Below, one piece after another: positions 27,201 through 39,200 of a stretch of 64,000 nt of DNA. The stretch comes from Phalacrocorax aristotelis. Lineage: Eukaryota > Chordata > Aves > Suliformes > Phalacrocoracidae. The notes beneath the pieces are model-generated. The model was not told the origin of the DNA, did not search any database, and was given only the letters and a program-made list of their open reading frames with translations. Positions within the stretch are counted from its first letter, which is position 1. Each line of letters starts with the position of its first letter. The stretch lies in assembly GCF_949628215.1 (NCBI RefSeq), contig NC_134288.1:6873182-6937181 (forward strand). Direction: 5' to 3'. The translations under genes and the position numbers were made by a program.

Positions 27201-30200
27201 TGCTTGTGCTTCTTTTGCAGATGGATATCCCGTTCCTAGAAAGGTGGATAATTCTCTGTACTTGCTGGGGAAAGGGCTGTTTTCTTTTGCTCCATAACAT
27301 GCTTTGGTGCCTGCAGCAGTGTGCTGGGGAGGAGGAATGCTGCACACCTCTTGCTTGCCACCGCGCTGCTTGCGTTTTTGCACTCTGGATATGCATCTTT
27401 GCTGCAGACACTTCAGGTCGAGTCAGTAAGGGCTCTCTTCCACCCAGACATCCCACTAAGATCCAGCTCAGGTCAGCCGCCTCCAAAAACAGTCAGCTGG
27501 TTTATGTGAAATAATCGGTCCTTGAGCCACCTCCCAGAGGTTGTCCTCGTGGTTGGTCACAAAGCCAGGGACTGTGCAGGCTGCGTGCAGTGCAGTCCCC
27601 TCTAGCTCCTCTCCAGGCAGTGCCCGTGGTGCCGTTGCTAACTGTGCCCTTCCCTGCCCTGTGCGCATCTCAGCCGTGATAAAAAGAGCTTGAATTTAGA
27701 CACGGAAACTGGAGTGAAAGACTTGTAAGCTTGTTCAGGTAATTCCCCGTGGTCTCCTCTCTTTTTTTCTGATAGCCATAAAAAAAGAGAGTTGGCAGGG
27801 ACCTCAGCAGACCATCTTGGTTCATCCCTCTGCCCAGGGCACCCAGCACTGCCCAGTCATTTCAGGTTTTTTGGTGTTAGTCCCCAGCATGGCCCTTTGC
27901 TGCCCATTGCAGCTTGGTATGTTCATGGACGAGTCTTTTGAGATAATAAGCTACGAAGGATTCCCTCCTTCATTCCTTGCCCTGCCTCCTTGAGTCCATG
28001 TCCTCTGGATACCTGTAGCTCTGTCCTCTCTACAACCACCCCTTGACTGCCCTGCACCTATTTAGTTCTTTCTTTTCACTCTTGGACAAGCAGACCTCTA
28101 TTTTTTTTTGTACAAATGAGTCAGTCGGATGCTTTTTGCTGCCCTTCACCAGAGTTGCACACTGTGGTACCCTTGGCAGTGTGAATCCTGGACTGCTCCT
28201 GGAGCAGTCCCTGGCTCTGAGATATGGCCATATATTCTCAGCTGCTGTGTGTTTCCTCTCATGCCCTCCTCGCTCTCTCTGCTCATCCTGCTCTGCTCTT
28301 GCAGCGCTGCTTGCTCGGGGTACATCTTGCTTACACACACCACGGTGGTTGCGGATGGCATCTCACATGATGCTGGTAACAGTCGGTCATGATGTGGTGC
28401 CTAAGTGACTGAAGCTTCTCTCTCTGCTTTTCAGGGGTGGAGAAAGGTCTGAGCACTTCAGGGTGTCACTGATGGAGTTGCAGAAGTTCTTGCTGGAGTA
28501 CCAGAGGGTGAGCTCGACACAGGCCCAGGGGAGGGATGAGGGGGTAGGCACTGGTATTGCTAGGGATCCAGTACTCCTTGCCATGGAGCTGGGATGATTT
28601 GGTCGTGGGGTGCTCTGCCTGGCATGGCCACAACCTGAGCGCATCCTTCCTGGAGCAGGATGCAGGAAAAGCACTGGTGAGGGTAAATCTGGCCTCAGCC
28701 AAGCATCCTGGTCAGAAAAGGGACAACGAGCAGAAGGGCTGAGAGGAGTGGAGGTCCCAGGAGGGAGGAACGAGTCAGTGGAAGTTTACCCAGTCCCTGT
28801 GACCTCAGCTGGTCCCGCAGGTCTGCAGCAGCCAAAGTGTCATGGTCCATGCAGTCTGCTCAGGAGTTCTCAGCAGCTCCTGGGAGCAGCCAAGGGATTT
28901 GATTTCCATTTAAAAGCAATCTTAGGTCATGCAGCAAGCACAGCATGCATGCTCAGACATGTGCATGTTGTGCACACAGGCACAACCAGCGTATTTGTGG
29001 CTGTGCAGACCCTTTATTTCTACTCTTGCCAGGCTCCTGTCTCGTTGCTGGTCTCCTTCTCTAAGAGGACAGGGGTGGCTCATGAAAGCACTCCCATGCC
29101 TCGTGTGACAGCATGGGGCCTCCTGCTCTGCACTGTCCTCCCCGTCTCCCACCACCATCTCTCTGCCCATAGTCTGCAGCAAGCAGAGTTAACCAGCAAC
29201 GAGACGTGCCTGTTTTGATGGCCTAATGAAAGACACCCAGGGAGAGAGGCAAGCAAAAGGAAGCAGGGTTGGCTTCTGCTGCCGAAGGAAGAGGGATGGC
29301 AGATGTGTGCAAAGGAGCTATTGGAGAGAAAAATGCATGGCATTGAGAAAATGAAGACCACTTAGAAAGAGGGCGGATTTCTGCAGTTGTGTGCTATCCG
29401 GCATTTGTGCTGACGGTTGAATTCCTGGCAGAGATGGTCTTGCATTAAAAACTGCCTCCTTAATGGTTAAAGTTGCTAGTTGGATGAGCTGCACATGGTT
29501 TTGAGTAATACTTTCTGAAATGGTTTCTTCTTTATGTCTCTCTTGGGGTTTGCAGGAGCTCTGGGCTGCAGATATCCTTCAGGTACAGGAATTCATGTTC
29601 AACTTTCTGAGAGACCCTTTGAGGGAGATTGATGAGCCTTATTTCTCCCTGGATGAAGTAAGACACCTTGAACACTAGTGTGTATGGCGTGGGTGGAGTA
29701 GGGTGTGCCAACCCCAGTGCAATGGGTGCTGCGGTGTGACAGCTCTACTGTCGGTGCCTTCACTGCGGGGCGGCGGTGCTGAAAGGATCACAGCTCCTGT
29801 AAGCTGCATTGCTATATGAGATGAACGTGGTGGGTCACCATGTGGCACAAGAGCTGGTTGGCGACGGGAATGACTGCTTGGCTCTCTTCTTGTGCTGAAT
29901 GTGTGCAGCTGGGAATGCTCATCAGGCAGTTCATTTAGAAAAGGAAGGAGGCTGCATTTGGTTTAATGCCCCTTTGGGGCACATAAGGATCTTTTCAAAG
30001 CAAGAAGAGCTGAAAACTAAAAGATAAAAACAACTGGAGATAACCATGTCACTGGCAGTCTGGACTGACTCCCACGCAAAGGTCCCTTGACTCACATGGC
30101 CTTAGTGAGCTGTTGCCTGCCATGGGAGCTGCAAAATAAAACGCAGAGCAATTCATTTGTCTCCAGCTGGGTCAAAGGATTTGTACACAGATATCTGGCA

Positions 30201-33200
30201 TTGCTCAGAGGAGAGGTGGCAATGCCTACGCTGTGGTTACTCAAGCGTGCTGGGTCAGGTAGCTTGTGTGTGGTCTTTATTGCCTCTGGTCAGTCTGTGC
30301 TGAGCTTAGAAAATAGCTACCGGCTCAGAAGCTGCTGACATGGAGGGTGAGATGTGTGTGAAGCTAAACCGCAGCACCCGGTTCCTCTGCATCATTAACA
30401 CGCTTCTGTTTCTTCCTGAGCAGTTTCTCACCTTCCTGTTTTCCAAAGAGAACAGCATCTGGAACTCGCAGCTGGACATGGTGTGTCTGGAGAACATGAA
30501 CAACCCCCTCTCCCATTACTGGATCTCCTCCTCCCACAACACGTAAGGACTAAGCGATGGCTCTCTCCACCCGTCTGCTCGCAGATCCTCTCCCCCTGTG
30601 CCAGGGTGGGATTCTCCTATTCTGCCCAGTCCCAGTGATGGGTCAGGTAGACTTTTCCAACCAGGGTCAGTACATCACAGACCTTCCTCTCGGTGCCCCA
30701 GTCCTCCCTCCATCATTTAACCATCAGTGTTTTGCTCTGGTGGTGTCAGTGCAGCACACATCTGCACAGACTGTGCTTTCATGTCCCGGGCTGTCACGCT
30801 GGTGATTTCTTACCATTAGTAACATCATCTTCCACAGCCTCTAAGCACAGATGTGATAAAAACCCAGCAGGCTGAAATTGGCCATTTTCCTTCTCTGCTG
30901 CTAGAAGAATCTTGCAGGAACTGCTTTCTTTGCAGACAGGCTTTGTCTGTGCTCCCCATTCATGGGATGCAGTGGCAGCACCTTAGCCCAAATTTAAAGG
31001 ACCAAGAGCCTAAGCCAGCTGATGGCCTGGAGGGCAGGCAGTGAGCTCCTGTCTGCCTAGAAGAGCTGGTCTGACTCTGCTCTCAGGCTGCTTCTGGCGG
31101 GTGGAGGGGGCTCTTTGTGGCACCAATGCTGATATTGCTCTTTGCGGCTTATCTCAAGAGCCAGCAGCAAGGCTGGACCTTAGAGCACTGCTTGCAGCCC
31201 CTTGCAGTAGGGGCAGAGTTGAACCCCTCACGTGGGGAGGATGGCAGGTCTGGGGGAAAGTTGCTGTCACCATTCTTTACATCTCAGAGGCAGGCCTGCA
31301 ATGCCCCAGCAGACATCCATGCCCGTGGTGAGCATGTTGCTTTGCTGATGTGTTCTCTCACGTGAAAGGTACCTGACGGGGGATCAGTTCTCGAGCGAGT
31401 CCTCGCTGGAGGCGTACGCCCGCTGCTTGCGCATGGGATGCCGCTGTATCGAACGTGAGTACCTGGAGCGGCATTTCTGTCTCCGTCACCGCGATAGCTT
31501 GCCGTGGTCAGGGAGGGCTTTGTGTGGAAGGCAGGGCTCAAGGTTGACATGCTGGTGGCAGCATTGTCACCATGATATGCTGAGAGGACTGAGGTCATTT
31601 GTTTCGTGGGACTGGGTGGTACGTGCCCAAGCTTCTGGTCCCTCAGAAAGATCTGGACTTTCACCTCACTTCTTCATTACCATCCAGTGCGGTTCCTGGC
31701 AGCGCTTAGTTCAGTCCGTCTCATGTCCATGCCCTGCCTATATTCCAGCCTTTGGGCTAAGTTTCTCCCATGGATCTCTTTCAGTGGATTGCTGGGATGG
31801 TCCTGATGGCATGCCGGTGATCTACCATGGACACACCTTAACCACCAAAATCAAGTTCTCTGACGTCTTGGTCACTATCAAGGAGCATGCCTTTGTCACC
31901 TCTGAGTGAGTACAGCAGGGACCTGGACTTCAGCTAGCAGAGCTGTCAGGGAGGCAAAGAGAGGGTAGAGCCAAGGCTGTAGCAAAGTGAAGCCCGGCTT
32001 TATCCAGAGACCCCACACAAGACTGTGCGCCTGGGATTCAGTGGGAAGAAAGCATGTTGTGTCTCCTAGTCAAGGGGAGATTTCACCCAGAAAAAAGCTG
32101 TGGGAGGGAAGACCTTGGGTGTAAATCCCAGTAGTTTTCCAGTCCTTCTCCACTCTGTGCATTGCCAGCAGCACTGGGGACACGTTGCTGTAGGGTGGTT
32201 ACACTGAATGCTCAAGACAGCACAGATTGCTGTTGATGCAAACTGCTCTTTAAGGGCACAGAGGCCAGGTTTTGAAACGGAGCTCAGAAGGTGTTGGTTC
32301 CATCCAGACATCACACTGGCACTGATGGCTTTTTTCCTCCTCCCAGCTTCCCTGTCATTCTGTCCATTGAAGACCACTGCAGCATTGCTCAGCAGAGGAA
32401 CATGGCTCAGAATTTCAAGAAGGTGTTTGGGGACATGCTCTTGACCAAACCAGTAGATATTTCTGCTGATGGCCTTCCCTCTCCAAACCAGCTCAAGAGG
32501 AAGATTCTCATCAAGGTGAACTCGCTTCCCCAGCAAGGCTCCTAAGTGGAGAGAATGGGGACAGATGGGGTGAGGGTGGGGGACCGAGGGTGGCTGCTTA
32601 GCTCTGGAAGGGGTTGGTTGCAGTGCAGGGTTGGAAGTGGGCACCTAATGCTAAAAACATTGGAGACAAAGAGCGCTCTCGCTTTAGAGGAGCTGCTGGG
32701 AAATGAGCTCAGCAGCTGGGTGCTGCCTGTTGTGAGAGCTTGAGGGATGTTGGTATTTCTGCTGCAGGAATCACCTCTGGGAAGAAAGGGTGGGACTTTA
32801 GTGCCGTATGATGATCTCTGTGGCATGGGTCTTACCTTGGTCCTTTTAGTCCGGAGGAACCCACTGCAGCAGACCTGGAACTTTAGGGCTGTTCACCAGG
32901 AAATCCATGCTGCTTCTTGGGTGCCTGCTCCCCTCAAGGTGCCTGACCCGCTCTCTCATCCCACAGCACAAGAAGCTGGCAGAGGGCAGTGCTTACGAGG
33001 AGTTACCCACGTCCGTAATGTATTCAGAGAATGACATCAGCAACTCCATCAAGAACGGGATCCTCTACCTGGAAGACCCCATCAATCACGTACGTTTCTC
33101 TCTGCCACTCTCAGCCTGGCCCTGCTCTGTGGGCTCTGCAAATGACGTGGTAACTCTGTAAAGCACTGTGTGGTGCGAATGATCTAAGAGGCTGTTGGTC

Positions 33201-36200
33201 TGTCCTGTGTCTCAGGAGTCTCTGAAGGCTGGGGGAGTTTTTATGCTGGCTCTCTCCTGTGCTCTTCCCTAGGAATCTCCTTTGGCCCTTGTTAGAGGCA
33301 GAAGGCTGAGCTAGAGGGAGCTCTGGGCTGATGCACTGCAGCTGCTCTTGAGTAATCCGTATAGCCTGTTATCTGTTGCTGCAGTAAGTCCTAGCGATGG
33401 CCTGCATTTCTAGACCTGCCTGCCTCCTACCAAGTGCCTACACTCTTAACACACCTAAATGAGCATTCTGCTTTGTAAAGCATTCATTTTACTGTGTGCG
33501 TTTACCCATACACAGTCCACTTGTTCAGCTGCTTTGCTTTGCTGGGGATCTGTCAGGCAACAAAACAGGTTTTTGGAAAATAGGGAAGTGCAATAGTAAA
33601 GCTGCATAACCATCTCCAATGTGCTCAATCTCTGATATCCGCCGTGCTGAATCCATGCCAGATGTTTTCTTTTTGCATTGATTTGCTCTTCATTTGGTCA
33701 TCTCCTTTTAATATGTGCCGGGGTGCCTGCAGCGTGATCTGCAGCACGTTTGTAGGTAAGGTGTATCACATGCCGTTTTTTTGCTACTGATAAACCCATG
33801 CTTCAGACCAGGGAGATGTCTTGGAAGCTCCTGTAACTCACTGAAATCAGTGTTGTCGGTGACTTGTCTTTCACAAACCCGATCACCCCTCACTGCTTGT
33901 GCTGATCAAGAAGGGAATATCCCACGGATGGGTGGTGGGCCAGCTTGGTGCTTCCTCAGGGGGTCTCTTTGCCCAGAGTTTGTTTCCTTGCAGGAGTGGA
34001 ACCCACATTACTTTGTCCTGACCAGCAGCAAGATCTATTACTCTGGGGAGACAACCAGTGACCAAGGAAATGAGGATGAGGAAGAACAAAAGGAGGTGAG
34101 GGCTCCCTTATGTGACAGTGAGTTGTTCCCCTAGAGAAAGGACTTGACTGCCCAAGGGGCTGCGCATCTCCACTGCCAGCTGACTTCAAGGGAAGATCCT
34201 GTGGTGGGAAGGGTGGGAGCTGCTTCAGAAACTCCCTAGTCTTGGTTGGAAGACCCCTGAGCAGAGCAGACTCCAGCACCACGAGCCTGCCCTCAGTAAC
34301 ACAAGGTGGTGGGTTTTCCCCCTGCCAGGTGAGCAACAGCACCGAGCTTCACTCCACAGAGAAGTGGTTTCACGGCAAGCTGGGAGCGGGACGCGACGGG
34401 CGCCACATCGCGGAGCGGCTGCTGACGGAGTACTGCATCGAGACGGGAGCCCCCGACGGTTCCTTCCTCGTCAGAGAGAGCGAGACCTTTGTTGGAGACT
34501 ACACCCTCTCCTTCTGGTGAGGGCCACAGGCACCCTGCTGCTCGGTGTCACTTCTGGGGTAGTCTTCATCTTGACCCCATCTTCTTCATCTTAACTCCAT
34601 CTTCAGTGGTGGGGTCCCATTCTCCAGTGGTCCATGAGCAGGTTTCTCCCCTTTTTCTGTGCCCCAGCATCATGTCAACTCTCTGTCCCAGTGTGGAAGG
34701 GTCAAGTCCTTTGGGACCCTTGTGCAATGGGTCTCCTGTGGGGCAGGAATGTCATGTCCAGGCTGGAGCTGTGCCTGAGGCAGATGCAAAATCTCCACAG
34801 ATGACACTGGTTTACCCCCTCCCACTTCCACAGGCGCAACGGGAAGGTGCAGCACTGCCGGATCCACTCGCGGCAGGATGCCGGCAGCCCCAAGTTCTTC
34901 CTGACAGACAACCTGGTGTTCGACAGCCTCTACGACCTCATCACCCACTACCAGGAGGTGCCCCTGAGGTGCAACGAATTTGAGATGAGGCTGACGGAGC
35001 CAGTGCCGCAGACCAATGCCCATGAGAGCAAAGAGTGAGTGCATGTTTGGGGAGGGTAGGTCATGTCCAAGGGGCAGTGGGGACCCCCTGGAAAACCCTC
35101 CCAGGTCTTGCTGCACTCCTTCCTTTCTTCCTTGCTGGGGCTCTCTGGTCCCCACTTGATCCCCATGGAGCTCTCTGTGTCACAGCAGCCAGGCTGGCCA
35201 GCTTCGTTGTGGATGGAGCTGGTTACCTTGGAAGCTCAGTCCAAAGGAAGGAGGTACTGGGCTTGGTTGGGATGCCCTCGCCCACGCTGCATTTACCAAA
35301 TGGCTCTGTTGCGTTCTGTCCCACAGGAGGGAGAAGACAGCCCTGCTGCAGTGTTACATACATGATGATCTCTGCTCCCTGTCCTCCTTTTGAGGATTCA
35401 GGGCAGTCTTTTGTGGGCTGGAGGGGAAGCAGTACAGCATGGCAGTGGTGTGGGATAAGCCGGGTGTGTGGAGACCCATGCACAGTGACATGTCTTTTCT
35501 GAAAGATGGTACCACGCCAACCTCACCCGGGCCCAAGCTGAGCACATGCTGATGAGGGTGCCACGAGACGGAGCCTTCCTAGTGCGCAAGAGGAGCGAGC
35601 CCAGCTCCTACGCCATCTCCTTCCGGTACGTCTTTGGGAGAAGGGTGGTGGGCGCAGGAGGTGGAGCTGGGATGCTGCAGTGTGCGAAAGAGCAGGAGAG
35701 GGGATGAGAGCCTGATGTGAGCCCTCCCAGAGCTTTTCTCTCTCCTGGATAGCCTGGGATAAGTCTTAACAGCCCCATGAGAGCCTTTAGGACCCTGCTC
35801 CTTCTCCCACCTTCTGATGGGAGATGGCTGTGATCAGCAGCCAGCCCGGGGGCACCTTTTGCTTGCGTGTCTTTATTTTGGCAGAGACCCTCTCTTGCCA
35901 GGCACCAAGTGGCTTCTCTCTGTCTTTCCACCCGCCAGGGCGGAAGGGAAGATCAAACACTGCCGAGTGCAGCAGGAGGGCCAGACAGTGCTGCTTGGCA
36001 ACTCTGAGTTTGAGAGCCTGGTGGACTTGATCAGCTACTATGAAAAGCACCCACTGTACCGCAAGATGAAGCTGAGGTACCCCATCAATGAGGAGACACT
36101 GGAGAAGATAGGGACAGCGGTGAGTGTGGGCAGCCGTTGGAAGAGCTAAGCCAAAGGATGATGGACAGGTCCATTTTGAGCTGGTGCCTTGAAGTGGTGT

Positions 36201-39200
36201 TGTGTGACCCACCTCTGCGCTTCACAGCCCACATCTCTTGGGGCTTCATGCCCTGTTGGAAACACTTACTGGCTTGAGTGAGATTTATTGCTGGCCCTCT
36301 GACCCAGGTCAGCAGGGAGTGCGGGCTGGGCATCTGTTTGCTGTGTGCAACATCATATCTGGCTGTGCAGCTCCGTGAGCTGACACAGGAACGGTCCAGC
36401 CCCCGTCCTGCCATCATATCTGGTGTTGTGCCTTCCCTGGGGCATTCTCCCTACCTTTCCCAAGGTAGTGGACTTGTTCTGCAGAGCCACTGTTGTAACC
36501 TCTGGCCCTTTGCTTTGACAGGAGCCAGACTATGGAGCCCTTTACGAGGGACGCCATCCCGGGTTCTACGTGGAAGCCAACCCCATGCCCACCTTCAAGG
36601 TACTCTCACACTCCTTGACATGAAACAACCTGCAGGGCCTGAGGGTTTGGCAAGTGTCTCTTTATTTTCCAAGAGCTGTATTATTTTGCATACTCATTTC
36701 TAGACTATGCAGGAAGACACACTCTAGGCTGAGCCTGCAGGTTCCCAGGCTGGGCTGCTTCTTGTTCTGAACTCTCCAAACTAAACCCATTAGTGGCTCT
36801 GGCCCAAAGGAAAGTGCCTGTGCGGGGCCATACCAGACCTGTGACCTCTGGTTTGGCATAAGTGGGAGCCTTGATCTGTTCTGCAAGGGTCAATAGGATC
36901 TGGCAGCCTCTGGCAGCAGGATTGGATGCTGCCTGCACACAACATGCCTCACAGCACCCCCAACAAACACATCTGTGGTGGGAGGTGATCTCTCATCTCG
37001 TGGGCTTGTTGTCTGTGTGTCCGTCTACTGCCCAGCCTCATGGGACCCTTCCTCATTGCAGTGCGCCGTCAAAGCCCTGTTTGACTACAAGGCACAGCGG
37101 GAGGATGAGCTCACCTTCACCAAAAACGCCATCATCCAGAATGTGGAGAAACAGGAAGGAGGCTGGTGAGTTGGTTCTGAGCCTCCTTTTTTCCTTAGGG
37201 GTACAGTCAAACCTTGGTGTCACCATCCATACAAAGGTGTGTCCCTTCAAGGGGTGGGTCTGTTTGGGGATTGCCCACAAGCTGCACAGCCCCACAAACC
37301 CTAAAAGCAGGTGATGGAGGAGCTGCCTGTCCCCCGTGACCCCCAGACAGGATGCTCTGGGATCCTGTGGCAGGTGCTGATGCTGCCCCTTCCCTCTCTT
37401 CCAGGTGGAGAGGAGATTATGGTGGCAAGAAGCAGCTGTGGTTCCCTTCCAACTACGTAGAGGAAATTACTGGTCCCAGTAGCCTGGAGCCAGAGCGGGA
37501 GGTGAGCTTGTGACTGAGCCGGAGCAAGGAGGGCTGTGGGGAGGAGCGCATGTGCGCAGCCCCCATGCTCGGCCACCCTGCCCAGTGCCATGCCCAACAC
37601 CATTCCGCCTGTGCTTCGTTCCCAGCAGCAGCTGGATGAGAACAGCCCCCTGGGAGACCTGCTCGGAGGTGTCTTGGATGTGCCCTCCTGCCAGATCGGT
37701 GAGTGGCAGGGAGGGATAGAGGACTGAGGGGTGTTACAGCCCTGTCGCGTGATGTTTGAGGGTCTTCTGGGCCAAAGGGCTTTGGTCTCTGTCTCTAGGC
37801 ACCCCCGTGCCTGCTGCAAGTGAACATCAGTCAATGGTGCGTGCCTGCTGTGCAGTGGTGTACTCTGCTGAGTGCCGGCACAGAGGGTGCCTCTGGGTTT
37901 GGGGCTCAGGCGTGTCCCTGCAGCCTGAGTACAGGCGAGGAGCACCCGGGGTCCTGCCGAGGAGCTGCTCCTGCACACACTGAACCTGCTCTCAGGGAGC
38001 AGCCACCCTGCGAGCAAGGGAGCTCAGACCATTTTGTAGGCCCCTTCTTTTCTGTAAGGATTTGTCCTCCCTCGCGTACGTGTGGTCCAGCTGCCCTGCC
38101 AGGCTGCCGCAGGCTCCGGGGCTCCCGGGCGCTGGCCAAGCTGGGTCCAGCCTGCAGCTCCCTGCTGTCCCTCTGCTCCCCAGAGCCCAGAGGACCTTGT
38201 ACTCCAGGTGGCTGTTACCACCTGGGCAGTTCAGGGCACCAGGTGAGGAAGATGCAGAAATGGGAGGGAAGTGCAGGAATGGGAAGAAGAGGGCACTACA
38301 AAGGCCCCATAAGGCTTCTCAGCCCCCTCAGGATACACTCTGCATCCTCATCTATTGCTTCCTGGACTCCATTTGTTGCCTCCAATGACCAGAAATGGGA
38401 GCTTCTCTTCTTAGCTGAAGAGTCCTGGGGCAGCCATGAGAGTCCCTGAGTGTCTGTCCCCTCTGCAGTGTGAAGGACTCTGCTCAGCATCTGCTTGTGA
38501 CCTTGCTCTCTGTTCCCTCTCCCCACACAGCCATCCGCCCTGAGGGGAAGAACAACCGCCTCTTCGTCTTCTCCATTAGCATGGCCTCAGTATCGCGCTT
38601 GTCCCTTGACGTGGCAGCTGACACGCACGAGGACTTACTGGACTGGGTGAAGAAGATCCGGGAGGCAGCCCAGACGGCTGACGCACGGGTGAGCCTGGAA
38701 TGCCCTTGGCAGAGGAGACACCTCCTTGCCAGGTGCTGGATTTTCCAGGAGCCGAGGAGCAGGTGGAGGCTGGTGGGGAGGGTGGTGAGAGAGCAGCCTG
38801 CAACAACTGGCAGAGCAGTTACAAGGATGCTAAAGCCAGAGTCATCTTTGACAACTGAGCAAGGGGTGGTGGCCACGCATTGTGGCTTGAGAGGTTCAGG
38901 CTGGACGTCGGGGAAGATTAGTCCATGGGGAGGGTGCTGCAGCCTCGGGAGGTGGGGGATCTCCATCCATGGAGGGTTGCAAGGCTCAGCTACAAGTCCA
39001 CAGCTTCCCTGTGCTGGTACCAGTGCCAATCCTGCTCCAGGCGGGAGGTAGGACCCACCAAGGGCCCTTGCCATGCCTGCTTCTGTGGTGACCCCATGCA
39101 GACCTGCTGGTGGTTCCCACAGTGTGGGCAGGAGCAGCCACACCAGGCCAGTGCTGCCACTGACGGCAGTTGGTGAGCTGGGTTATCCAGCACCTCTGCT

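Noticed and set aside
34565..34606. Imprecise CCATCTTC/TTCATCTT duplication in PLCG1 intron 16
   Set aside because: Short, low-complexity slippage product without further structure.
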